Source: Variovorax beijingensis (GTDB lineage: Bacteria; Pseudomonadota; Gammaproteobacteria; Burkholderiales; Burkholderiaceae_C). From it: DNA of 64,000 nt. Position 1 is the first letter of the stretch, and each line of letters opens with the position of its first letter. Shown one piece after another: positions 15,882 through 23,740 of the stretch. Both the position numbers and the translations under genes were made by a program. Location of the stretch: the NCBI RefSeq assembly GCF_003951285.1, contig NZ_RXFQ01000025.1, positions 1 to 64,000 of the forward strand. The letters are read 5' to 3'. Under the pieces are notes generated by a model. It saw nothing but the letters and a program-made list of their open reading frames with translations, had not been told where the DNA came from and made no database searches.

Positions 15882-17126
15882 TCAATCGTTATTGCGCTCG
15901 CACTTGCGCGAGTTGACGAGGCAGGCGGCGTAGTCTGGATCGTGCTTGAGCAGGAACATCGCGCGCGCCGCGACCGCCGTGTCCGCGAAATCGCTGAACA
16001 CGCCGTCGACGCCGGCCTCGTAGAACGCGAGGTATTCATTGACCGCGTTGCCGCCGAAGCTGCCGGTCAGGCGCTTCTGTTCGCTGCGGAAGGTATACGG
16101 GTGGACCAGCAGTCCCAGCCGATGCGCATTGGCAATCACGTTGGTGGGGGGCAGCAGCACGCGGTCGCGCTCGTCGATGGCGCCGTCGCCGGTCACGTCG
16201 GCGCATGCGCCTGCCTGCACGGTCTTGCATGCGCTCGAAATCAGGTACGGCTTCCACGGGCCGATGCCATCCGCATAGCCCTTCACTTCCTGCAGGCCGC
16301 GTGGCGTCAACAGATCGCTGAAGAGGCCGTCGCGGTTCGACACCACCCAATCGTAGGGTTTGTCGTAGGGCTTGCTGAGGTCCAGCGTGCCGTCGGGCTT
16401 GACGTCGTTGGCGTCCACCAGCTGGATCAGGCGCACGCTCGTCTTGCTGCGCAGGTAGCGGAGGTTGGCGGTCTCGAAGGACTGGATGAAGACCGGGGCA
16501 TTGCGCTGATTCCAGCCGGCCGCGCTCAGCACGTTCAGCAGCCTGTCTTCCAGAGGCAGGCCGATGCTCTGGTGATAGGTGGGGTGCTTGGTCTCGGGAT
16601 AGATCCCGATGCGCCGTCCCTCTTCGCGGGACTTGCGCTTGGCCAGGTCGATCACCTCGGCCAGCGTCGGGATCTGGAACTTGCCGTTGAAGGACTGGTC
16701 GCGCTCGGCAAAGGACTGCACGGCACGCAGCTGCTTGATCTCGGCCAGCGTGAAATCGCTGGCGAAGAAGCCGTCGGTCGACACGCCGTCGAGCATGACC
16801 GTTCGCCGGCGATTGGCGAACTGCGGCAGGTCCTTGACGTTGGTGGTGTCGATCAGGTTGGGCTCGTGCCGGGCGATCAGGTGGCCATCCTTGGTGGCGA
16901 CCAGGTCGGGCTCGATGTAGTCGGCGCCCAGCGAGATGCCGAGCGCATAGGCCTCCAGCGTGTGCTCGGGCAGGTAGCCGTTGGCACCGCCGCGATGGCC
17001 GATCACGAGCGGCGCATTGTCGGCGCGGCGCCTTGCGTTCTCCTCGTGCGCGGTGGCCGGCGCCGCGGCGGCGAGCAGCAGGCCCAGGCCGAAGAACGCA
17101 TTGCAGATCTTTTTCAGGGTGTGCAT
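15882..17126 (-). CDS. glpQ: Secreted glycerophosphodiester phosphodiesterase
   Basis: 414-residue periplasmic enzyme that releases sn-glycerol 3-phosphate from glycerophosphodiesters. A signal peptide (MHTLKKICNAFFGLGLLLAAAAPATA) precedes the TIM-barrel domain with the family signature IGHRGGANGYLPEHT (about 42-56), the metal site YIEPDLVATKDGHLIARHEP (about 75-94), GRRIGIYPETKHPTY and the C-terminal GVDGVFSDFAD. An unusual insertion near residue 313 reads DVTGDGAIDERD, an EF-hand/dockerin-type calcium loop. The start is supported by GCGAGGAGA upstream. It lies 63 bases downstream of the MocR gene on the same strand but is probably transcribed on its own. Confidence 0.92.
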   Translation of the reverse strand: MHTLKKICNAFFGLGLLLAAAAPATAHEENARRRADNAPLVIGHRGGANGYLPEHTLEAYALGISLGADYIEPDLVATKDGHLIARHEPNLIDTTNVKDLPQFANRRRTVMLDGVSTDGFFASDFTLAEIKQLRAVQSFAERDQSFNGKFQIPTLAEVIDLAKRKSREEGRRIGIYPETKHPTYHQSIGLPLEDRLLNVLSAAGWNQRNAPVFIQSFETANLRYLRSKTSVRLIQLVDANDVKPDGTLDLSKPYDKPYDWVVSNRDGLFSDLLTPRGLQEVKGYADGIGPWKPYLISSACKTVQAGACADVTGDGAIDERDRVLLPPTNVIANAHRLGLLVHPYTFRSEQKRLTGSFGGNAVNEYLAFYEAGVDGVFSDFADTAVAARAMFLLKHDPDYAACLVNSRKCERNND

Positions 17127-17189
17127 GGAAGTCTCCTCGCTGTTGTGCGGGCGGACCTTAGGCCGCCTGCATGACAGGCCGGTGAATTC

Positions 17190-18635
17190 TCATGGCTTTC
17201 GGTCCAGGGCTGTCCGCAACATCGTTGCAAGCTGTTGCGCGTGTATCGCGGAGCCGATGTTGGTGAAGCCCATCAGCAACCCCGCGTCGCGGAAACTTGC
17301 CGTGCCCCGCGCGGACAGCGGCTGGCAGTTCAGTCCGGCGCGCTGCGCCCGGCGCGCCAGTTCCTCGTCGCCTTCGCGCCGCCGGTCGAAGCGCGCGATC
17401 AGGTGCATGCCACCGCCCTGCAGGTCGATGCGCACTTCGTTGCCGAAGGCCTTCAGCAGCGCGGCCGCGAGCATGTGGCGGCGGCGCGCGTAGAGCAGCC
17501 GCATCTTCTTCAGGTGGCGCGAGAAGTGGCCTTCGTGCATGAAATCGGCAACCACTGCCTGCGTGAGCTGCGGACATCCGTTGGACCCTGTGCGCGCGGC
17601 CTCGCCGAAGGCGCCGCGCAGCGCATCGGGCACTACCACGTAGCCGAGCGCCAGGCCGGGGTACAGCACCTTCGAGAAGCTGCCGGCGTAGAGCACGCGG
17701 TCATGGCGATCGAGGCTCTTGAGCGCGGGCAGCGGCGGGCCGGCGTAGCGGTATTCGCCGTCGTAGTCGTCCTCGACGATCCAGGCCTTCGCCTGCGAGG
17801 CCCAGTCAAGCAGCTGCAGCCGGCGCGCGAGCGACATCGAAACACCCAGCGGTGCCTGGTGCGAGGGCGTGACGACGGCCATCTTCGCCTTCGCTGCCTT
17901 GCGCATGCCGCGCGCAACGACCAGGCCTTCTTCGTCCACCGGCACGGGCACCGTGCGCTGGCCGGCGCTGCGCAGCACCTCCTGCGTTGGCGGATAGCCC
18001 GGGTCTTCCACCCACACGCGATCGTCCCTTGCGAGCAGCGCATGCGAAATGAGCGCGAGCGATGCGCGGTAGCCGCCGGTCACGAAGACCTGCGACGGAT
18101 GGCACGCGACGCCGCGCGACACCCGCAGGTAGGCGGCAATGGCCGTGCGCAGCAACGGGTGGCCCGAGGGATCGCCATAGAACATGTCGGCCGCGGTTGT
18201 TGCCCTGGCGCGGCGCGACACCAGGCGCGCCCAGAGCTTGCGCGGGAAGGCATCGAGCGCCGGAATGCCCAGCTGCAGGGGCGGCGGCGGCGCGGGGGCG
18301 GCCAGTTCCTGTTCCGCGGCCCGCGCCTCGGCCTGGCGGGACGTGCGGCGCGCCGACCGCGGAGAAGGCAGCGAGGGCGAGACCACCGTGCCCGCCTGGC
18401 CCTGCGGCGAGAAATAACCTTCGCCCGCGAGCTGGTTGTAGGCCGCTTCGACGGTGCCGCGCGCCACGCCCAGTTCGCTGGCCAGGCTGCGCGCCGAGGC
18501 CACGCGGTCGCCGGGGCGGAGCAGGCCTTGCTCGATGGCCGTGCGAAAGCGCTCGTAGATCTGCCGGTGCAGCGGCGTGGACATTGCGCGGTCGATCGCG
18601 AGGAGGGCGGTTGGAGATTTCTTCTTTTGCGTCAT
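17190..18635 (-). CDS. MocR/PdxR-type GntR regulator with aminotransferase domain
   Basis: 481-residue fusion typical of MocR regulators: an N-terminal GntR winged helix (about residues 15-85, LLRPGDRVASARSLASELGV) joined by a Pro/Ala-rich linker to a fold-type I aminotransferase domain that senses rather than catalyses. The PLP-binding Lys is about residue 322 in AGSFSKVLYPG, and the preceding VEDDYDGEYRY contains the conserved PLP-contacting Asp and Tyr. MocR proteins usually control a divergent neighbour, here the epimerase-cupin pair starting 87 bases away. The ligand may be PLP or a PLP-amino acid adduct. Confidence 0.93.
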   Translation of the reverse strand: MTQKKKSPTALLAIDRAMSTPLHRQIYERFRTAIEQGLLRPGDRVASARSLASELGVARGTVEAAYNQLAGEGYFSPQGQAGTVVSPSLPSPRSARRTSRQAEARAAEQELAAPAPPPPLQLGIPALDAFPRKLWARLVSRRARATTAADMFYGDPSGHPLLRTAIAAYLRVSRGVACHPSQVFVTGGYRASLALISHALLARDDRVWVEDPGYPPTQEVLRSAGQRTVPVPVDEEGLVVARGMRKAAKAKMAVVTPSHQAPLGVSMSLARRLQLLDWASQAKAWIVEDDYDGEYRYAGPPLPALKSLDRHDRVLYAGSFSKVLYPGLALGYVVVPDALRGAFGEAARTGSNGCPQLTQAVVADFMHEGHFSRHLKKMRLLYARRRHMLAAALLKAFGNEVRIDLQGGGMHLIARFDRRREGDEELARRAQRAGLNCQPLSARGTASFRDAGLLMGFTNIGSAIHAQQLATMLRTALDRKP

Positions 18636-18722
18636 GGCCCATTCATTTTGACGAATCTTGGCTCTTTGGAATGGGACATCGAAAACCTAAGCTTCGTACA
18701 GCCCATGGAAAAAGGACATGCG

Positions 18723-19472
18723 ATGAGCGAGAAGGTATTCGTGGCGGGTGCGGCCGGGGCCATCGGCAGCGCGCTCGTGCCCCTGTTGGTCGACGCGGGC
18801 TACGCCGTGTACGGCAGCACGCGGCGCACCGAGCGCGCGCAGGCGCTGGAGGCACGCGGTGCGGTGCCCGTCGTCGTCGACGTGTTCGACGCGCCAGCGC
18901 TGCGCGCGGCGCTGATGCGCATCGCACCGGCGATCGTGATCCACCAGCTCACCGACCTGCCGCCGGACCTCGATCCCAAGCGGATGGCGGATGCCGCCCA
19001 TCGCAATGCACGCGTGCGCACCGAGGGCACGCGCAACCTCGTGGCCTCCGCGGTGGCGGCCGGCACCCGCCGGCTGGTGGCGCAGAGCATCGCCTGGCTC
19101 TATGCGCCCGGCGCGACCCCGCATGTCGAGGAAGACCCGCTCGATCTCGCGGCCGAGGGCACGCGCGGCGTCAGCGTGGGCGGCGTGGCGGCGCTGGAGC
19201 GCAGCGTGCTGGGCACGGTGGGCCTCACGGGGACGGTGCTGCGCTACGGGCAGTTCTACGGTCCCGGCACGTCGACCGCCGCGCCCAGGGGCGCGTGCCC
19301 GGTGCACGTGGAGGCCGCGGCCTGGGCAGCGGTGCTGGCGCTGCGGCATGCACACGGCGGTATCTTCAACATCGCCGAGGACAACCCCGAAGTCAGCAGC
19401 GAGAAGGCCAGGCGCGAGCTGGGCTGGAGTGCGTCGCTGCGGCTGCGCCAGCGGCAGGGAGTTGCATCGTGA
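18723..19472 (+). CDS. NAD(P)-dependent epimerase/reductase (SDR extended family)
   Basis: 249-residue Rossmann protein with the nucleotide-binding GAAGAIGS at about residues 9-16, an acidic/basic turn after beta-2 (GSTRRTERA) that suggests NADP preference, and a later QSIAWLYAPG in place of the usual Tyr-X3-Lys region. The C-terminal substrate domain is short, ending in NIAEDNPEVSSEKARRELGW. Start 18723 was chosen because AAAAAGGA precedes it. It is divergent from the MocR regulator and overlaps the next gene by GTGA, so the pair is likely one regulated unit. Substrate unknown. Confidence 0.85.
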   Translation: MSEKVFVAGAAGAIGSALVPLLVDAGYAVYGSTRRTERAQALEARGAVPVVVDVFDAPALRAALMRIAPAIVIHQLTDLPPDLDPKRMADAAHRNARVRTEGTRNLVASAVAAGTRRLVAQSIAWLYAPGATPHVEEDPLDLAAEGTRGVSVGGVAALERSVLGTVGLTGTVLRYGQFYGPGTSTAAPRGACPVHVEAAAWAAVLALRHAHGGIFNIAEDNPEVSSEKARRELGWSASLRLRQRQGVAS

Positions 19473-20008
19473 AGGCGGGCCGGCTTCATCGCGGCCCGCT
19501 CGGCGCCGGCATTGCGGCGCTCTCCCTGGTGCTGGCCGCCGGCTGGGCGCTGATGCCGCATGGCAACCGGCAGGAGGCAGCGCAATGGTTCGCCGATGTG
19601 TGCAGCAGCGTGGCCCGGCCGATGTTCTCGTCGGCCCCGGCGCCCGCGGGTTCGGGCGCCGATGCGAGGCCTGCGACCTCGGTCAAGGTGCTCTCGTGCG
19701 AGGCGCTGCCGAACGTGCCGGGCAAGGCGGTGACCACCGTGCTCGTCGACTTTCCGCCGCTGGCCTATTCGCCGGCCCATCGGCATCCGGGCTCGGTGAC
19801 CGCGATCATCCTCGAAGGCACCATCCGCTCGCAGCTCGGCGGCGCTCCGGTGGGCACCTACAGGAGCGGCGAGACCTTCTTCGAGCCGCCGCGCACGCTG
19901 CACCTCTTTGCGGAGAACCCCGATCCGGTGCGCCCGGCGAAGCTGCTGGCGGTGTTCGTTGCCGACAAGAACTGCGGGCCGCTCGTGCTGCCGCCGGATG
20001 CCGATTGA
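19469..20008 (+). CDS. Membrane-anchored cupin protein, GTG start
   Basis: 179-residue protein starting at a GTG that overlaps the stop of the epimerase gene (GTGA). A hydrophobic N-terminal segment (about residues 10-31, LGAGIAALSLVLAAGWALMP) acts as a signal or anchor. The rest is a single cupin barrel with the metal-type motif SPAHRHPGSVTAIILEGTI (two His, then Glu) and a second half YRSGETFFEPPRTLHLF with the remaining His. Such secreted cupins are often annotated as oxalate decarboxylase- or quercetinase-like, but the reaction cannot be read from sequence. Coupling to the epimerase suggests a shared role. Confidence 0.85.
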   Translation: MKAGRLHRGPLGAGIAALSLVLAAGWALMPHGNRQEAAQWFADVCSSVARPMFSSAPAPAGSGADARPATSVKVLSCEALPNVPGKAVTTVLVDFPPLAYSPAHRHPGSVTAIILEGTIRSQLGGAPVGTYRSGETFFEPPRTLHLFAENPDPVRPAKLLAVFVADKNCGPLVLPPDAD

Positions 20009-20035
20009 GCGGGGCTCATCAAGGTACAAACGGTC

Positions 20036-20476
20036 TCAGGTGTCCCTCGTCGTTCCGAAGCCGGGCAGCGTCCGAAGCACCGCCGTCATCGACTTTGCGG
20101 CAAGCGCCGGTACGTCTGCGGTGTCCACCCACTTGAACTGGTCCACCTCGGGCGTCATCGCGCCTGAAGCGTGGTGAGGAAAGAAGCTCGTGCACTTGCA
20201 CGCCGCAATGTCGCAGTCGCGCGTGTGCACGAAGGCACGGAACAGGTGCAGGTCCTTGGCCGGACGGTAAGGCATGCGCCCGAGCTCCTCCATCGAATCC
20301 GCGGCCAGCTCGATGCCCGTCTCTTCCCGAACCTCGCGGATGGCCGCCTCGCGCGCGGACTCGCCTGCTTCTGCGCCGCCCTTGGGGATGTCCCAGTGCT
20401 TCTGGCCCGTCGCGTGCGCCATGAGAAGCTGGCCTTGCTCGTTGACGATGAGCACGCCATAGGAGGTGGTTTTCAT
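20036..20476 (-). CDS. Nudix hydrolase
   Basis: 146-residue Nudix protein. The Nudix box begins at the GGAEAGE stretch (about residue 33) and ends REVREETGIEL, giving the full G-X5-E-X7-RE-X2-EE-X-G pattern with all metal-binding Glu present. The N-terminus (MKTTSYGVLIVNEQGQLLM) and KHWDIPKGGAE resemble the bis(5'-nucleosyl)-tetraphosphatase or diadenosine polyphosphate subgroup. It contains two Cys in DIAACKCTSFF. It lies 56 bases downstream of a LysR gene on the same strand and converges with the cupin gene. Substrate uncertain. Confidence 0.9.
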   Translation of the reverse strand: MKTTSYGVLIVNEQGQLLMAHATGQKHWDIPKGGAEAGESAREAAIREVREETGIELAADSMEELGRMPYRPAKDLHLFRAFVHTRDCDIAACKCTSFFPHHASGAMTPEVDQFKWVDTADVPALAAKSMTAVLRTLPGFGTTRDT

Positions 20477-20532
20477 GGTCAGGCGATTGTCGGCAGGCGG
20501 AGGCATGTGCGCCACATCCGCCGCGCCCGTCC

Positions 20533-21429
20533 TCAGGTGTCGCTCGCCTGCGCCAGCAGCCACTCCCTGAAGACCTGCAGCGACTGCATCTGCGCAGACT
20601 CTTCCGGGTAGACGAGGTAGTAACCCTTGGCGTAGCGCCATTTGCGGCGCGACAGCCGCCGCAGGCGCCCCGAAGCCGTCGCGTCGTCGCTCATGTAGGG
20701 CGGCAGCAGCGCCACGCCCATGCCGGCAACAGCGGCGTTCAGGGCCATGGACATGATGTCGTAGCGCGGCCCCTCGCGTCCTGCCTGGGCCGCGATGCCC
20801 TCGCGCGCGAACCATTCGTCCCATGCGCCGGGCAGGGTTTGATGGTGGATCAAGGCCGAGCGCGGCGTGTTCGCATCGACGGCCGCGCCGTGGGCGGCGA
20901 TCCATGCGGGGGCCGCGTAGGGAGAGAGAATCAGCGGCAGCACGAACTCGCTGTGCAGGCCCGGACGCTGGCCATCGCCGAACTCCAGCGATGCATCGAC
21001 CGGCGTGGCGCTGAAATCCACCGGCCCCACGCGCGTGCCGAGGTTGAGCGTGATTTCTCCATGCTCGCGCGTGAACGCAGGCAGGCGCGGAATCAGCCAG
21101 TAGCTGCCGATCGACGCACCGACCGACAGCGACAACTCGCCCCCGCGGCCCTTGAGCGCCATGACGTTGGCCGTGGCACGTTCCAGCCGCTGCAGCAACG
21201 GCGCGACTTCGCCCAGGTAGTAGCGGCCCGCGTCCGTCAGGGCCAGGGCCTCGCGCCGCCGCGTGAAGAGCTTGACGCGAAGACGCTCTTCCAGCGTCTG
21301 GACCTGTCGGCTCACCGCACCCTGCGTGAGGCGCAGTTCCTGCGCGGCGGCGGTGAAGGAGCGCAGGCGCGCGCTGGCTTCCAGGCACATCAGGGACATC
21401 GTCGACGGAGCGCGGACGTGATGGTTCAT
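20533..21429 (-). CDS. LysR-family regulator (GcvA-like)
   Basis: 298-residue LysR regulator with an HTH of the GcvA type (LRSFTAAAQELRLTQGAVSRQVQTLEERL, split here by description only: residues about 22-50) and an effector domain opening LSLSVGASIGSYWLIPRL. The frame is open to 21480, but ATG 21429 fits the family N-terminus better; no strong ribosome-binding site is seen at either. It is divergent from the Bug/D-amino-acid operon, and a perfect dyad lies between them at 21490-21508, so it is the likely regulator of that operon. Confidence 0.9.
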   Translation of the reverse strand: MNHHVRAPSTMSLMCLEASARLRSFTAAAQELRLTQGAVSRQVQTLEERLRVKLFTRRREALALTDAGRYYLGEVAPLLQRLERATANVMALKGRGGELSLSVGASIGSYWLIPRLPAFTREHGEITLNLGTRVGPVDFSATPVDASLEFGDGQRPGLHSEFVLPLILSPYAAPAWIAAHGAAVDANTPRSALIHHQTLPGAWDEWFAREGIAAQAGREGPRYDIMSMALNAAVAGMGVALLPPYMSDDATASGRLRRLSRRKWRYAKGYYLVYPEESAQMQSLQVFREWLLAQASDT

Positions 21430-21489
21430 GAGAAAAGAGCAGGTATGGTGCGTGTGCACGTTGATGCTTCCTTTGCGCACCGGCCTCGT

Positions 21490-21508
21490 GCATGAGAAAA
21501 GCTCATGC
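21490..21508. promoter_or_regulatory. Putative operator for the GcvA-like LysR regulator
   Basis: Perfect inverted repeat GCATGAG, AAAAG, CTCATGC in the 161-base region between the divergent LysR and Bug genes. A second copy of its left half (TCATGAGAAAAG) lies at 21426-21437, overlapping the LysR start codon. A two-site arrangement of this kind fits LysR autorepression plus activation of the divergent operon. Confidence 0.55.
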
Positions 21509-21590
21509 TAAACCCATAAAACATGGCTTGTCCAACCAGGCCTGCAAACGGATCATGGCGTTACCGATTCTTCATTGCCGGAGTTCTGCC

Positions 21591-22562
21591 ATGCGTCCAC
21601 GTGCCTTGCTGTGTGCCCTCGTTCTCGCCGCGGTGGCGGTGGTTTCGATGCCGGTCCTCGCGGCCTACCCCGACAAGGCGATCCGCCTGATCGTGCCCTC
21701 GGCCCCGGGCGGCGCGCCCGACGCGCTGATGCGCGCACTGGGCGCGCAGCTGTCGCAGCAGATGGGCGTGCCCATCGTGATCGACAACAAGCCCGGTGGC
21801 TCGTACACCATCGGCACCATGGACCTCGTCCATTCGGCGCCGGACGGCTACACGCTGGCCTACGGCAACATCGTCTCGCTGGCCACCAACCGGTCGCTGC
21901 TGCCCAACGTGCCGTATGACGTCGAGAAAGACCTGACGCTGGTCGCCAACACGCTGCGCCTGTCCAACCTGCTGATCGTCAACAACGACCTGCCGGTGAA
22001 GAGCGTGCCCGAGCTGATCGCCTATGCGAAGAAGAACCCGGGCAAGCTGGCCTTCGCATCCGACGGCAACGGCACCACCGCGCACCTGGGCGTCGAGCTC
22101 TTCAAATCCATGACCGGCACCGACATGCTGCACGTGCCCTACAAGGCCGCGACGGCGGCCATCACCGACCTGATCGGCGGCGGCGTGCAGCTCATGATGG
22201 TCAACACGCCGGTGTCCGGCCCGCAGGCCCAGGCGGGCAAGGTGAGGGCGCTGGGCATCTCTTCCCGCCAGCGCTCACCGACCTATCCGGACATTCCCAC
22301 CATTGCCGAAGCCGGCGTGCCGGGCTTCGAGGTGGAGGCCTGGGGCGGCATCATCGGGCCGGCCCGCATGCCCAGGGAGGTGGTGGAGCGGCTCAATGCC
22401 GAGATCCGCAGCGCGCTGGCCAACCCGGCGTTGCGCGAGCGCTTCAGGCTGCTCGGTGCCGAGACCGATTTCGGAACCTCGGAGCAGTTCCTCGCACTCT
22501 CGCGCCGCGAAACGCTCAAGTGGGCCAGGATCATCAAGGACTCGGGCGCGAAGATCGATTGA
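21591..22562 (+). CDS. Bug-family (TctC-like) periplasmic solute receptor
   Basis: 323-residue Bug receptor. The start at 21591 follows GGAG and yields a signal peptide (MRPRALLCALVLAAVAVVSM, cleaved near VLAA). Family blocks: YPDKAIRLIVPSAPGG, VIDNKPGGSYTIG, APDGYTLAYGN, MLHVPYKAATAAITDLIGG and a C-terminal VEAWGGIIGPARMP. It is the first gene of a rightward operon with a D-threonine-aldolase-like enzyme and an N-acyl-D-amino-acid deacylase, which suggests that it captures an N-acylated D-amino acid or its carboxylate relative. No membrane subunits are nearby. Confidence 0.9.
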   Translation: MRPRALLCALVLAAVAVVSMPVLAAYPDKAIRLIVPSAPGGAPDALMRALGAQLSQQMGVPIVIDNKPGGSYTIGTMDLVHSAPDGYTLAYGNIVSLATNRSLLPNVPYDVEKDLTLVANTLRLSNLLIVNNDLPVKSVPELIAYAKKNPGKLAFASDGNGTTAHLGVELFKSMTGTDMLHVPYKAATAAITDLIGGGVQLMMVNTPVSGPQAQAGKVRALGISSRQRSPTYPDIPTIAEAGVPGFEVEAWGGIIGPARMPREVVERLNAEIRSALANPALRERFRLLGAETDFGTSEQFLALSRRETLKWARIIKDSGAKID

Positions 22563-22602
22563 AAACGCCGGCGCCCATCGCTCCAACCAACCTCGCTGAC
22601 TC

Positions 22603-23718
22603 ATGCCCCCCTGGAAAGCCGCAAGGCCTGGCGATCACATCCACGCCATCGACACGCCCGCGCTCGTGCTCGACCTCGATGCATTCGAACGCAACCTCGC
22701 GCGCATGGCCGAGGCGCTGCGCGGCAGCGGCGTGCGCCTGCGCGCCCATGCCAAGTGCCACAAGACGCCGGAAATCGCCCTGCGCCAGGTGGCCATGGGT
22801 GCCGCCGGCATCTGTTGCCAGAAGGTCAGCGAGGCGGCGGTGTTCGTGGCGGCAGGCATCGCCGACGTGCTGGTCACCAACCAGGTGATGGGCGAGACCA
22901 AGCTGCGCCATCTGGCCGCGCTGGCCCGCCGCGCGCGCATGGGCGTGCTGGTCGACCACCCCGAGCAGGTGCAGGCGCTGGCCGCCGTGACGCAGGCAGA
23001 GGGCGTGACGCTGGATGTCTATGTCGAGGTCAACGTCGGTGCCAACCGCTGCGGCGTGGCCCCCGGCGAAGAAGCCGTGCGGCTTGCGCAGCAGGTCGCG
23101 GCCAGCCCGCCGCTGCGCTTCATGGGCCTGCACTGCTACCACGGACCGGCCCAGCACCTGCGCGCGCCGCAGGACCGCGCCGCGGCCATCGCCGGAGCGG
23201 CGCAGGCCGCGCGAGCGACCCGCGCGGCCATCGAGGCCTGCGGCATTGCCGTCGAGCGCGTGACGGGGGCGGGCACCGGCAGCTTCCTGCACGAGCGCGA
23301 CTCCGGCGTCTTCAACGAAGTCCAGGCTGGCTCCTATGTCTTCATGGACCGCGACTACGGCGACAACCAGCGCGGCGAGAACGACATCGCGTTCGAGCAT
23401 GCCCTGTTCGTGCGCACCACCGTCATGAGCCGCGCCGCGCCCGAGCGCGCCGTGGTCGACGCCGGCCTCAAGGCTTCCAGCGTGGATTCGGGCATGCCCA
23501 TCGTGTGGCAGCGCAGCGAGCTGCGCTACGTGAAAGCCTCCGACGAGCATGGCGTGCTGGCCACGGCCGATGCCGCCGCGGTTTCCCTGGGCGAGCCGCT
23601 GATGCTGGTGCCCGGCCATTGCGATCCCACCGTCAATCTTTACGACGACCTGGTCTGCGTGCGCGGCGAGCGGGTGGAGGCCCTGTGGCCGATCGCCGCG
23701 CGCGGCGCGCTGCTTTGA
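22603..23718 (+). CDS. D-threonine aldolase / D-serine dehydratase-like PLP enzyme
   Basis: 371-residue fold-type III PLP enzyme (alanine-racemase-like barrel plus DSD1-like C-terminal domain). Members cleave D-threonine or beta-hydroxy-D-aspartate to glycine and an aldehyde or glyoxylate, or dehydrate D-serine. The PLP Lys is about residue 51 in RLRAHAKCHKTPE; the phosphate-binding end has TGAGTGSF. The C-terminal metal site is visible as VPGHCDPTVNLYDD (His and Cys ligands for Zn or Mn). It is 40 bases downstream of the Bug gene and 22 bases upstream of the deacylase gene, giving a plausible D-amino-acid degradation route. Exact substrate not determined. Confidence 0.88.
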   Translation: MPPWKAARPGDHIHAIDTPALVLDLDAFERNLARMAEALRGSGVRLRAHAKCHKTPEIALRQVAMGAAGICCQKVSEAAVFVAAGIADVLVTNQVMGETKLRHLAALARRARMGVLVDHPEQVQALAAVTQAEGVTLDVYVEVNVGANRCGVAPGEEAVRLAQQVAASPPLRFMGLHCYHGPAQHLRAPQDRAAAIAGAAQAARATRAAIEACGIAVERVTGAGTGSFLHERDSGVFNEVQAGSYVFMDRDYGDNQRGENDIAFEHALFVRTTVMSRAAPERAVVDAGLKASSVDSGMPIVWQRSELRYVKASDEHGVLATADAAAVSLGEPLMLVPGHCDPTVNLYDDLVCVRGERVEALWPIAARGALL

Positions 23719-23740
23719 CCCCTTTCACCCAAGGTATCCG

